From positions 1-24,493 of the forward strand of contig MNRP01000001.1 of NCBI GenBank assembly GCA_001916005.1: DNA of 24,493 bases. The letters run 5' to 3'. This DNA is from Clostridium sp. 26_22 (GTDB taxonomy: Bacteria > Bacillota > Clostridia > TANB77 > CAG-508). The notes beneath the pieces are model-generated. The model was given only the letters and a program-made list of their open reading frames with translations, was not told where the DNA came from and made no database searches. This document shows positions 1-7,614 of the stretch, piece after piece. The translations under genes and the position numbers were made by a program. The stretch's first letter is position 1. Every line of letters starts with the position of its first letter.

Positions 1-45
1 ATAGAAAAATATAAAAGTCAAGAAGAATCGTTATTTACAATATAG
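1..45 (+). CDS. possible C-terminal end of an upstream gene (partial)
   Basis: Frame 1 is open from the window edge for 14 codons and ends with a TAG at 43-45 (last residues SQEESLFTI). The composition is compatible with coding, but the piece is too short to identify and no terminator follows it. It could equally be non-coding sequence upstream of lexA. The stretch 46-117 holds no gene; it contains only the palindrome at 71-83. Confidence 0.25.
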   Translation: MEKYKSQEESLFTI

Positions 46-70
46 GTGCTCAAAGTATTTATTTTAAATA

Positions 71-83
71 ATTTGTGACAAAT
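71..83. promoter_or_regulatory. 13-bp perfect palindrome upstream of lexA
   Basis: ATTTGTGACAAAT is a perfect inverted repeat (arms ATTTGT/ACAAAT, one central base). It lies about 46 bp upstream of the lexA -35 element. A related core, TTTGTAACAAA, occurs upstream of nrdD at 13829-13839. It could be an operator; the binding protein is unknown. Confidence 0.35.
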
Positions 84-117
84 GATTGACTAACCTACAC
101 ATAAATTTTAAAAAAAC

Positions 118-131
118 CAAATTTATGTTTG
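118..131 (+). promoter_or_regulatory. candidate degenerate LexA (SOS) box
   Basis: CAAATTTATGTTTG matches the Bacillus-type SOS box CGAACATATGTTCG (recalled consensus) at 10 of 14 positions and keeps the CAAA/TTTG dyad. It overlaps the lexA -35 hexamer at 129-134, where LexA autorepression would be expected. The match is imperfect, so this is an inference from position plus partial similarity. Confidence 0.4.
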
Positions 132-157
132 ACATTTTTTTGCTTGTATGATATGAT
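129..157 (+). promoter_or_regulatory. lexA promoter
   Basis: TTGACA (129-134) and TATGAT (152-157) are separated by exactly 17 bp, an almost consensus housekeeping sigma promoter. It sits about 28 bp upstream of the chosen lexA start codon. This excludes the longer reading that begins at 129, since that start would lie inside the promoter. Confidence 0.85.
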
Positions 158-185
158 GTTAAAAAATCGAAATGGAGTGATAAAA

Positions 186-836
186 ATGCCAAGAAAAAAA
201 CCAGAATTAAGTAATAGAGAAAAATCAATATTAAAATTTATCGAAAAACAAATAATGACAGTTGGTTACCCACCATCAGTAAGAGAAATAGGAAAAGCTG
301 TAGGTCTAAGCTCTACAGCAACAGTACATGGTTATTTAGCAAAATTAGAAGAAAAAGGTTACATCAAAAAACAAGATAAAAAAGGAAGAACATTACGTTT
401 ATTAAAAGGAGCAACAGGAGAATCAAAGAAAACATCAACAAAAGATTTTTACACACAAAAAGAATTAGTAGAAGTTCCAGTTGTTGGAAAAATAACTGCA
501 GGTATGCCAATATTAGCAGTAGAAAATGTAACAGATACATTCCCAATTCCAATAGACTTTGTAGGAAATTCAGATTGCTTTATGCTTACAGTTAGAGGAG
601 AAAGTATGATTGAAGCAGGAATTTTGGATGGGGATTATATATTAGTTAGAAAACAAAGTAATGCAAATAATGGAGAAATAGTAGTAGCATTAATAGAAGA
701 TGAAGCTACAGTAAAAACATTTTACAAAGAAACAGACCATATAAGATTACAACCAGAAAATAGCACAATGGACCCAATAATAGTTCCAACTTGTGAGATT
801 TTAGGTAAAGTATGTGGTGTATTTAGAAAAATGTAA
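186..836 (+). CDS. lexA: LexA SOS-response repressor
   Basis: This is the repressor of DNA-damage genes, inactivated by RecA-stimulated self-cleavage. The protein is 216 aa from ATG 186, which follows a GGAGTG ribosome site at 174-179; the longer frame from 129 overlaps the promoter. The N-terminal winged helix (about 1-70) contains the YPPSVREIGKAVGLSS and TVHGYLAKLEEKGYI helices. The S24 peptidase-like C-terminal half has the cleavage site A105-G106 in VGKITAGMP, the catalytic Ser140 in RGESMIEAGI, and Lys177 in ATVKTF, so it looks fully functional. Length is normal for the family. A degenerate SOS box overlaps its promoter, suggesting autoregulation. The next gene starts 21 bp downstream in the same direction. 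Confidence 0.97.
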   Translation: MPRKKPELSNREKSILKFIEKQIMTVGYPPSVREIGKAVGLSSTATVHGYLAKLEEKGYIKKQDKKGRTLRLLKGATGESKKTSTKDFYTQKELVEVPVVGKITAGMPILAVENVTDTFPIPIDFVGNSDCFMLTVRGESMIEAGILDGDYILVRKQSNANNGEIVVALIEDEATVKTFYKETDHIRLQPENSTMDPIIVPTCEILGKVCGVFRKM

Positions 837-857
837 TTATATAAAACAGGAGAAAAC

Positions 858-1508
858 ATGATAAAAAGAGTAATATTTGACATAGACAATACACTAATTC
901 CATGGGAAAGTGAATATGATAAAGAAATAGAAAAAACATTAGATGAATTAAATATACAATATACAGAACAAGAATATAAAGAAATAAGAAAAGCATTTTC
1001 TGAATACGAAAAAGTCAATTATAGATTTGATAAAAAATTAATGTTAAACTATATAAACAATCATATGAAAAAACAATACCCAATTGAATTTATGGACAAA
1101 GTTCTTGAAAGATGGGGAAATTGTGTACCAGAAAAGATTGAAGATAGTGTAAAAGATACATTAGTGTATTTAAAGAATAAATATGAAATGGTTATTTTAA
1201 CAGATTGGTTTGCAAAAGAACAAATAAATAGGTTAAAAATATTAGATATAAATAAATATTTCTCACAGGTATATTCTGCAGAAAAAACAAATAGAAAACC
1301 ATTTAAAGAAGCATTTCTAACTGCCATTGCAGATAATAAACCAGAAGAATGTATAATGATAGGTGATAGCCTAGAAAGAGATATAAATGGAGCAATAAAT
1401 GCTGGATTAAGAGCAGTTTATTATAATCCTAATGAAATACCTAATTATGAAGGAAAAAATAGTTATCGAATAATTAATAAATTAGAACAATTAAAAGAGA
1501 TTTTATAA
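858..1508 (+). CDS. HAD-superfamily hydrolase (phosphatase-like)
   Basis: This 216-aa soluble protein has all four haloacid dehalogenase motifs. Motif I is DIDNT with the nucleophile Asp8 and acid/base Asp10. Motif II is the Thr115 of ILTDW, motif III is probably Lys147 in TNRKPF, and motif IV is GDSLERD with Asp170 and Asp175. The helical stretch between motif I and II (about 20-95) would be a C1-type cap. Members of this YjjG/PhnX-like group hydrolyse small phosphate monoesters such as nucleotides or sugar phosphates; the substrate cannot be told from sequence. The AGGAGA site at 849-854 sets the start. It lies 21 bp after lexA without its own promoter, so it is probably co-transcribed with it. 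Confidence 0.85.
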   Translation: MIKRVIFDIDNTLIPWESEYDKEIEKTLDELNIQYTEQEYKEIRKAFSEYEKVNYRFDKKLMLNYINNHMKKQYPIEFMDKVLERWGNCVPEKIEDSVKDTLVYLKNKYEMVILTDWFAKEQINRLKILDINKYFSQVYSAEKTNRKPFKEAFLTAIADNKPEECIMIGDSLERDINGAINAGLRAVYYNPNEIPNYEGKNSYRIINKLEQLKEIL

Positions 1509-1511
1509 AAG

Positions 1512-1528
1512 TTCACAAAAAATTCACA
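1512..1528 (+). promoter_or_regulatory. candidate PhoB/OmpR-type response-regulator site
   Basis: Two direct TTCACA hexamers are separated by 5 bases (11-bp period), the arrangement bound by PhoP/PhoB-family response regulators (TTHACA-N5-TTHACA). It ends 9 bp before the -35 of the TetR promoter. The same arrangement recurs at 17777-17793 beside a histidine-kinase relic. No response regulator gene is present in the window. Confidence 0.35.
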
Positions 1529-1537
1529 TTTAAATTA

Positions 1538-1566
1538 TTGACAAATGACACCGTGTCACATATAAT
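1538..1566 (+). promoter_or_regulatory. consensus promoter of the tetR-ABC exporter operon
   Basis: TTGACA (1538-1543) and TATAAT (1561-1566) with a 17-bp spacer are a perfect consensus pair. The spacer is almost filled by the first operator palindrome (1546-1558), so bound repressor would cover the polymerase contact region. No other promoter is evident before the ABC genes at 2265 and 4558. Confidence 0.9.
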
Positions 1567-1582
1567 GTATGACACGGTGTCA
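1546..1582. promoter_or_regulatory. paired TetR-family operators
   Basis: TGACACCGTGTCA (1546-1558) and TGACACGGTGTCA (1570-1582) are each perfect palindromes around one central base and are reverse complements of each other, with centres 24 bp apart. One lies in the promoter spacer and one just after the -10 hexamer. This is the classic layout for cooperative autorepression by a TetR-family dimer. That the neighbouring TetR gene product binds here is an inference from location. Confidence 0.85.
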
Positions 1583-1617
1583 TTATTGATTTATTAAATT
1601 CAAAGGTGGTGATTAAT

Positions 1618-2227
1618 ATGCCAAAAGAAACATTTTTAAAACTTCCAAACGAGAAAAAAGAAAAAATAATAAAAGCTGCTCAAAAAGAATTTGAAAGAGT
1701 TCCAATAGAAGAAGTGTCAATAAAAAATATTGTGGAAAATGCAGAAATTGCACGTGGTAGTTTTTATCAATATTTTGAAAGTAAGGAAGATTTACTTCGG
1801 TTTTATATTAAATAAACATTTTAAGCAAATGAATAAAGAAATAAAAAATAATATAATAGAAGCAAATGGAGACATTTTTAAAATATTTATATCTATGTAT
1901 GACTGCATGGAAAATAATTTTGCTAAAGAAGAAGATATTAAATTATATAAAAAAATATTTGAAAATTTAAAAACAAGTGAAGATAGCAAGATTTTCAAAA
2001 AATTCATAGAGGAAAAACCTAAAAAAATTAAAGATTTTTATGAATACATAGATACAAGTAAATTAAGAATAAATTCAAATGAAGATTTAGAAACTGTTGA
2101 AAAAATTCTATTTACAATAACTGCAAAAGCAATAGTTATGAGATTTAAATATGACTCAAAAGAAAAGGCAAGAGAGGAATATTTAAAACAAATAGAATAT
2201 CTAAAATATGGAATATTAAAACAATAA
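1618..2227 (+). pseudogene. TetR-family transcriptional repressor, frameshifted
   Basis: The start is ATG 1618 after a GGTGGTGA ribosome site at 1605-1612. The N-terminal part (PKETFLKLPNEKKEKIIKAA, then a helix-turn-helix ending in RGSFYQYFESKEDLL) is a typical TetR DNA-binding domain. The frame stops at TAA 1813-1815. The natural continuation (NKHFKQMNKEIKNN onward) is in the next frame and runs to 2227. Removing one A near 1811-1815 would restore a protein of about 202 aa, the usual TetR length. The C-terminal ligand domain looks otherwise undamaged, so the event is recent or an assembly error. No classical slippery heptamer is visible. The paired operators upstream and the exporter genes 37 bp downstream indicate a drug-responsive repressor of the exporter. 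Confidence 0.85.
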
Positions 2228-2264
2228 AAAAGTTAAAATAAATGTATAAAATAAGGAGGAAAAA

Positions 2265-4565
2265 ATGCTAAAAGTATTAAAAAATTTAAAAGAGTCATGG
2301 CTATCAGTAATAGCAATAGTATTATTATTAATAGTTCAAGCAGCTGGTGACCTAACATTACCAGATTATACATCAAAAATAGTAAATATAGGAATACAAA
2401 GTGGTGGAATTGAAAATCCAGCACCAGAAGTAATTAGAAAGTCTGAAATGGACAATTTACTAATATTTACAGAAGATGATGAACAGATTTTAAATGACTA
2501 TAAAGAAATATCAAAAGAAAATTTGGATGAAAAAGAATATGAAAAATTAGTAAAAAAATACCCAGCACTAGAAAATGAAACTTTATATGAGGTTAAAAAA
2601 TTAGATAATGAAGAACAAACACGATTAAATAATATGATGACAAAACCTTTAATGATGTTAAGTTCATTAGAAAATGAAGAAACAGCAAATTCAATGAAAG
2701 AGCAAATGTTATCAAGTATGCCAGCAAATATCCCAGAACAACAAAAAATAGCAATGCAAAATATGGAATTAATTGATATTATAAAACAAATGCCAAAAGA
2801 ACAAATAGATAAAATGCTAGAAACAGTAAATGAAAAATTAGACAATATGCAAAATAGCATATTAGAACAAGCAGCAATACAACAAGTAAAAAAAGAATAT
2901 AAAGCAATAGGAATAGACACAGATAATTTACAAAACAAATATATAATTATTTCAGGATTAAAAATGCTTGGAATATCATTTATCATAATGGCTTCAGCAA
3001 TATCAATTATGTGTTTATCAGCAAGAGTTGCAGCAAAATTAGCAAAAACATTAAGAGAAAAAATATTCAAAAAAGTATTAAAATTCTCAAATAAAGAATT
3101 TTCAGAATATAGTACAGCATCATTAATAACACGTTCAACAAACGATATTCAACAAATTCAAGGATTAATAGCAATATTATTTAGAGTATTAGTATATGCA
3201 CCAATAATAGGTATTGGAGGATTTTTAAGAGTATTAAGTCAAAGTGATAATTCAATGGCTTGGATTATAGGTGTAGCAATATTAGCAATTTTTTTTGTAG
3301 TAGCAACATTATTTATTATTGCAATGCCAAGATTTAAAAAATTACAAGAATTAATAGATAAACTAAACTTAGTCGCAAGAGAAATACTAACAGGATTACC
3401 TGTAATAAGAGCATTTAACACAGAGAAAAAAGAAGAAAAAAGATTTGATAAAGCAAATGTAGATTTAACAAAAACCAATCTTTTTGTAAACAGAGCTATG
3501 AGCTTTATGATGCCAACTTTAATGTTGATAATGAATGCAATTTCACTATTAATTGTTTGGGTTGGAGCACATGGAATTGATAATGGAACAATGCAAGTTG
3601 GAAACATGATGGCATTTATTCAATATACAATGCAAATAGTAATGAGTTTCTTAATGATTTCAATGGTATCAATCATGTTACCAAGAGCTTCAGTATCAGC
3701 AAACCGTATAAATGAAATATTAGAAACAGAAGAAGCAATACAAGAAAGCAAAGAACCTAAAAAATTAGATGCAAGCAAAAAAGGATTAGTAGAATTTAAA
3801 AACGTATCATTTAGATACCCAGATAGTGATGAGGAAGTTCTAAGTGATATAACATTTACAGCAAAACCAGGAGAAACAACAGCTATAATAGGAAGCACAG
3901 GAAGTGGGAAATCAACAATAGTAAATTTAATACCAAGATTTTATGATATAACTTCAGGAAATCTTTTAATAGATGGTGTAGATATAAAAGAAATATCAAA
4001 TAAAGATTTAAGAAAAATAGTTGGATTTGTACCACAAAAAGGAATATTATTCTCAGGAACAATAGAATCAAATATAAAATATGGTAATCCAAATATGTCT
4101 GATGAACAAATGATAGAAGCTGCACAAATTGCACAAGCTACAGAGTTTATAGATTCAAAACCAGAAAAATATAAAGAACCAATAGCACAAGGTGGAAGTA
4201 ATGTATCTGGCGGACAAAAACAAAGATTATCAATAGCTAGAGCGATAGCAATAGACCCAGAAATTTTAGTATTTGATGATAGTTTTTCAGCATTAGATTT
4301 TAAAACAGATAGCACATTAAGAGCTGAACTTGCTAAAAAGACAAAAGACAAGACTGTAATTATTGTAGCACAAAGAATTAATACAATCTTAAATGCTGAC
4401 CAAATCATAGTATTAGAAGATGGAAAAATCGTTGGAAAAGGAACACACGAAGAATTAATTAAAAACAATGAAACATATAAACAAATTGCATTATCACAAC
4501 TTTCAGAAGAAGAACTTAATTTACAAAAAAATCAAGAAATAGAAGGAGGTAACAAACATGAGTAA
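2265..4565 (+). CDS. ABC exporter subunit with degenerate ATP site (TM287/BmrC-like half)
   Basis: This 766-aa half-transporter combines a permease and an ATPase. A first membrane segment (about 12-30) is followed by a large non-membrane insertion (about 45-225, rich in Glu, Lys, Met and Gln) before the second segment near 226-250. The nucleotide-binding domain has Walker A GSTGSGKST (543-551), a Q-loop in VPQKGILF, signature VSGGQ (647-651) and Walker B VFDDS. The catalytic Glu is replaced by Asp672 and the switch His by Gln703 (VAQRI), as in the degenerate half of heterodimeric exporters such as TM287/288 or BmrCD. An AGGAGG site precedes ATG 2265, and its end overlaps the next gene by 8 bases, implying coupled translation. 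It probably exports a drug or amphiphile; the substrate is unknown. Confidence 0.93.
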   Translation: MLKVLKNLKESWLSVIAIVLLLIVQAAGDLTLPDYTSKIVNIGIQSGGIENPAPEVIRKSEMDNLLIFTEDDEQILNDYKEISKENLDEKEYEKLVKKYPALENETLYEVKKLDNEEQTRLNNMMTKPLMMLSSLENEETANSMKEQMLSSMPANIPEQQKIAMQNMELIDIIKQMPKEQIDKMLETVNEKLDNMQNSILEQAAIQQVKKEYKAIGIDTDNLQNKYIIISGLKMLGISFIIMASAISIMCLSARVAAKLAKTLREKIFKKVLKFSNKEFSEYSTASLITRSTNDIQQIQGLIAILFRVLVYAPIIGIGGFLRVLSQSDNSMAWIIGVAILAIFFVVATLFIIAMPRFKKLQELIDKLNLVAREILTGLPVIRAFNTEKKEEKRFDKANVDLTKTNLFVNRAMSFMMPTLMLIMNAISLLIVWVGAHGIDNGTMQVGNMMAFIQYTMQIVMSFLMISMVSIMLPRASVSANRINEILETEEAIQESKEPKKLDASKKGLVEFKNVSFRYPDSDEEVLSDITFTAKPGETTAIIGSTGSGKSTIVNLIPRFYDITSGNLLIDGVDIKEISNKDLRKIVGFVPQKGILFSGTIESNIKYGNPNMSDEQMIEAAQIAQATEFIDSKPEKYKEPIAQGGSNVSGGQKQRLSIARAIAIDPEILVFDDSFSALDFKTDSTLRAELAKKTKDKTVIIVAQRINTILNADQIIVLEDGKIVGKGTHEELIKNNETYKQIALSQLSEEELNLQKNQEIEGGNKHE

Positions 4566-6432
4566 TACAGAGCAAACAACAAATAAACCTCCAAGAATGA
4601 GAGGACCAATGGGTGGAGGTCCACACGGAGGACATGGCCCAGCAGAAAAAGCAAAAGATGTAAAAGGAACAACAAAAAAATTAGCTAATAGACTTTCAGA
4701 ATATAAAATAGCCATAATAATTGTAATGATATTTGCAATAGGAAGTACAATTTTTAGTATTGTTGGTCCAAAAATATTAGGAAATGCAACAACTGAAATA
4801 TACACAGGATTAATGAACAAAATTAACGGAACAGGTGGAATTGACTTTGCCAAAATTGGAAAAATAATTTTATTTGCATTAGGCTTATATGCAGTAAGTG
4901 CATTATTTTCAATGATACAAAGCTATATTATGGCAGGTGTAGCTCAGAAAACAACATATAAAATACGTAATGAGCTAACAGAAAAAATAAACAAATTACC
5001 AATGAAATATTTTGACAAAAGAACAAATGGAGAGGTTCTATCTATAATTTCAAATGATGTTGATACATTAAGTACAGGACTAAACCAAAGTATTACACAA
5101 ATAATAACATCAATATTTACAATAATAGGGATTTTAGTCATGATGCTTTCAATAAGCTGGGAAATGACACTTGTAAGTTTATTAATATTACCAATATCAG
5201 CAGTAATACTAAAAAAAGTAATTGGTAAATCACAAAAATACTTTGTAAAGCAACAAGAATACTTAGGACACGTAAATGGTCAAGTTGAAGAAGTATATGG
5301 CGGACACAATATAGTAAAAGTATTTGGAAGAGAAAATGAAGCAATAAAAGAATTTGAAAAAGACAACCAAGAACTTTACAAATCAGGTTGGCGTTCACAA
5401 TTCCTATCAGGATTAATGTATCCATTAATGAACTTTGTTGGAAATGTTGGTTATGTTGCTGTGGCAATTTTAGGCGGTTATTTTGCAGTAAAAGGAAGAA
5501 TAACAGTTGGTAATATACAAAGTTTTATACAATACAATAAACAATTCACACAACCAATAGGGCAAGTTGCACAAATATCAAGTACAATACAATCAATGCT
5601 TGCAGCTGCTGAAAGAATTTTTGGATTTTTAGAAGAAAAAGAAGAAGTTGAAGATGTAAAAAAACCATTATCAACAGATGGATTAAAAGGAAATATCAAA
5701 TTCGAGCATGTTCATTTTGGATATGACCAAGAAAAAACAATAATAAATGACTTTAATGCAGATGTAAAAGATGGTCAAAAAATAGCAATTGTTGGTCCAA
5801 CAGGAGCTGGAAAAACAACAATGGTAAAATTATTGATGAGATTTTATGATGTAAATAGTGGAGCAATTCTTTTAGATGGACACAATATAAAAGAATTCAA
5901 ACGTGGTGAACTTAGAAAAATGTTTGGAATGGTACTTCAAGACACATGGCTATTTGGAGGAACAATAAAAGAAAATATTAAATATAGTAAACCAGATGCA
6001 ACAGACTCAGAGGTAATAGAAGCAGCCAAAGCAGCCCATGTTCATCACTATATAAAAACTTTATCAAAAGGTTATGATGCAAAAATAAATGAAGAATCAA
6101 CAAATATATCAGCCGGTCAAAAACAATTACTAACAATAGCAAGAGTTATACTTGCAAATCCAAAAATATTAATACTTGATGAAGCTACAAGTTCAATAGA
6201 TACAAGAACAGAACAACAAATTCAATCAGCTATGGACAATTTAATGAAAGGTAGAACAAGTTTTATTATTGCACATAGATTATCTACAATAAAAAATGCA
6301 GACTTAATTTTAGTTATGAATCACGGAGATATTGTTGAACAAGGAAATCATGAAGAATTATTAGCAAAAGATGGATTTTATGCTAAACTATATAATTCAC
6401 AATTTGAAGATTGCAATGATGAAGTTGAATAA
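4558..6432 (+). CDS. ABC exporter subunit with competent ATP site (TM288/BmrD-like half)
   Basis: This 624-aa partner of the preceding half-transporter starts with a Gly/Pro/His-rich cytoplasmic tail (about 1-35), followed by six predicted membrane segments. The ATPase domain has Walker A GPTGAGKTT (413-421), Q-loop VLQDTWLFGG, signature ISAGQ (517-521), Walker B with catalytic Glu542 (LDEATSS) and switch His573 (IAHRLS). The canonical Glu and His here, combined with the clean SGGQ of its partner, make one competent ATP site. The altered SAGQ signature here faces the Asp/Gln site of the partner and completes the degenerate one. The AGGAGG site at 4543 lies within the upstream gene. A strong terminator follows directly. 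Confidence 0.95.
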   Translation: MSNTEQTTNKPPRMRGPMGGGPHGGHGPAEKAKDVKGTTKKLANRLSEYKIAIIIVMIFAIGSTIFSIVGPKILGNATTEIYTGLMNKINGTGGIDFAKIGKIILFALGLYAVSALFSMIQSYIMAGVAQKTTYKIRNELTEKINKLPMKYFDKRTNGEVLSIISNDVDTLSTGLNQSITQIITSIFTIIGILVMMLSISWEMTLVSLLILPISAVILKKVIGKSQKYFVKQQEYLGHVNGQVEEVYGGHNIVKVFGRENEAIKEFEKDNQELYKSGWRSQFLSGLMYPLMNFVGNVGYVAVAILGGYFAVKGRITVGNIQSFIQYNKQFTQPIGQVAQISSTIQSMLAAAERIFGFLEEKEEVEDVKKPLSTDGLKGNIKFEHVHFGYDQEKTIINDFNADVKDGQKIAIVGPTGAGKTTMVKLLMRFYDVNSGAILLDGHNIKEFKRGELRKMFGMVLQDTWLFGGTIKENIKYSKPDATDSEVIEAAKAAHVHHYIKTLSKGYDAKINEESTNISAGQKQLLTIARVILANPKILILDEATSSIDTRTEQQIQSAMDNLMKGRTSFIIAHRLSTIKNADLILVMNHGDIVEQGNHEELLAKDGFYAKLYNSQFEDCNDEVE

Positions 6433-6435
6433 AAT

Positions 6436-6478
6436 AAAAAAGTTGTTAAAAGGGAAAATCCCAATTAACAACTTTTTT
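6436..6478. terminator. bidirectional Rho-independent terminator
   Basis: A 14-bp stem (6436-6449 with 6465-6478, core AAAGTTGTTAA/TTAACAACTTT) encloses a loop that itself contains a GGG/CCC hairpin. It has T-runs on both strands and lies between the converging ABC operon and the DUF1540 gene, so it can serve both. Confidence 0.85.
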
Positions 6479-6639
6479 TATTTTTGATATTCATAACTAG
6501 AACACATTGATTCATCAGCATTTTTTGTATTACAATCTTTTGTTGGTGAAACTTGGATTTGAGCTAATTCACAACGGTTTTCTAAATTATTGTATTTACA
6601 GCTTTTAACACTGCAACAAATTTTTTGATTTCCATTCAT
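6478..6639 (-). CDS. small Cys-rich DUF1540 protein
   Basis: This 53-aa protein begins at ATG 6639, chosen because a perfect GGAGG site lies 8 bases upstream (6648-6652); a longer frame from 6684 has no such site. It has six cysteines: CC at 8-9, Cys14, Cys23, Cys36 and Cys46, in the spacing CCSVKSCKYN...CELAQIQV...C...C. This matches DUF1540, a short clostridial and bacillar family presumed to bind metal and of unknown role. It is isolated, transcribed toward the ABC operon and divergently from the ZIP transporter gene. The function is not known; the metal-binding idea is inferred from the cysteine spacing. Confidence 0.85.
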   Translation of the reverse strand: MNGNQKICCSVKSCKYNNLENRCELAQIQVSPTKDCNTKNADESMCSSYEYQK

Positions 6640-6688
6640 GATAAAAACCTCCAAAAATAAGAATGAATTTAATTTTAAATTCAAAATT

Positions 6689-6718
6689 AGTATAACAAAA
6701 AAATAAAAAAATATTCAA
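6689..6718 (-). promoter_or_regulatory. likely promoter of the DUF1540 gene
   Basis: On the minus strand, TTGAAT (6713-6718) and TATACT (6689-6694) are separated by 18 bp, 50 bp upstream of the start codon. The AT-richness makes chance matches likely, so confidence is moderate. Confidence 0.5.
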
Positions 6719-6774
6719 AATATAGAAATTTATAAATCAATATGATAATATAAAATAAAAAAGGGGGTATGAAA

Positions 6775-7551
6775 ATGAATTTAGTAACAGGTCTATTAAT
6801 ACCATTTTTAGGAACGACCTTAGGCTCAGCAATGGTATTTTTAATGAAAAATAAGATGAGTCAAAAAGTAGAAAAAATCTTATTAGGATTTGCGTCAGGA
6901 GTAATGATAGCAGCATCAATATGGTCTTTATTAATTCCAGCAATAGATATGGCAGAGTCACAAGGAAAAGTTGCATGGATTCCGGCCACAATAGGATTTT
7001 TATTTGGAATAGTATTTTTATTACTATTAGATAGTTTAATTCCACATATGCACTTAGAAAGCGATAAACCAGAAGGAATAAAATCCAAATTAAAGAAAAC
7101 TACAATGTTAGTTTTAGCAGTAACACTTCACAATATACCAGAAGGAATGGCAGTAGGAGTAACTTTTGCAGGAGCTTTAATTGGAAATACAGGAATTACT
7201 ATGGCAGGAGCTTTTGCTTTAGCGGTAGGAATTGCAATTCAAAACTTTCCAGAAGGTGCAATTATTTCAATGCCACTAAAAAGTAAAGGTACATCAAAAC
7301 CAAAGGCTTTCTTGTATGGAACTTTATCAGGAATAGTAGAACCAATAGGAGCGATTGTTACAATATTGCTTACAAATGCAGTTGTTCCAATTTTACCATA
7401 TTTATTATCATTTGCAGCAGGTGCAATGATTTATGTGGTAGTTGAAGAATTAATCCCAGAATCACAAGCAGGAGAACATTCAAATATTGGAACTATTGGA
7501 GTTGCAATTGGTTTTGTTATTATGATGATTTTAGATGTAGCTTTAGGGTAA
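6775..7551 (+). CDS. ZIP-family divalent metal transporter
   Basis: This is a 258-aa integral membrane protein with about eight hydrophobic segments and family-typical length, related to ZupT/GufA, which import Zn, Fe or Mn. The first metal motif is HNIPEG (119-124). The corresponding second-helix motif reads QNFPEG (156-161), with Gln in place of the usual His, which may alter selectivity. A less hydrophobic loop (about 82-112) follows the third helix. ATG 6775 is preferred over ATG 6769 because the AAGGGGG site ends at 6767, leaving a workable 7-base gap. A terminator follows, then the DtxR-like regulator and suf genes, so a link to iron or manganese supply is plausible, though no shared operator is visible. 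Confidence 0.9.
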   Translation: MNLVTGLLIPFLGTTLGSAMVFLMKNKMSQKVEKILLGFASGVMIAASIWSLLIPAIDMAESQGKVAWIPATIGFLFGIVFLLLLDSLIPHMHLESDKPEGIKSKLKKTTMLVLAVTLHNIPEGMAVGVTFAGALIGNTGITMAGAFALAVGIAIQNFPEGAIISMPLKSKGTSKPKAFLYGTLSGIVEPIGAIVTILLTNAVVPILPYLLSFAAGAMIYVVVEELIPESQAGEHSNIGTIGVAIGFVIMMILDVALG

Positions 7552-7560
7552 ATAGAAAAT

Positions 7561-7604
7561 GGCATAATTTTTGTTATATATTAGCAAAAATTATGTCGTT
7601 TTTT
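7561..7604 (+). terminator. Rho-independent terminator after the ZIP gene
   Basis: A 13-bp stem (7561-7573 with 7585-7597, GGCATAATTTTTG/CAAAAATTATGTC, one G-T pair) with an 11-base loop is followed by six T's (7599-7604). It separates the ZIP gene from the suf regulator transcript. Confidence 0.85.
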
Positions 7605-7614
7605 AATGTTAGCC

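Noticed and set aside
1800..1816. Programmed frameshifting in the TetR gene
   Set aside because: There is no slippery heptamer, downstream stem or internal ribosome site typical of programmed shifts; a simple insertion is the plainer explanation.
2498..4468. Several long minus-strand open frames opposite the ABC exporter genes
   Set aside because: They are low-complexity Leu/Ile/Ser/Phe-rich mirrors of a strongly biased coding strand, with no ribosome sites, whereas the plus strand has all ABC motifs.
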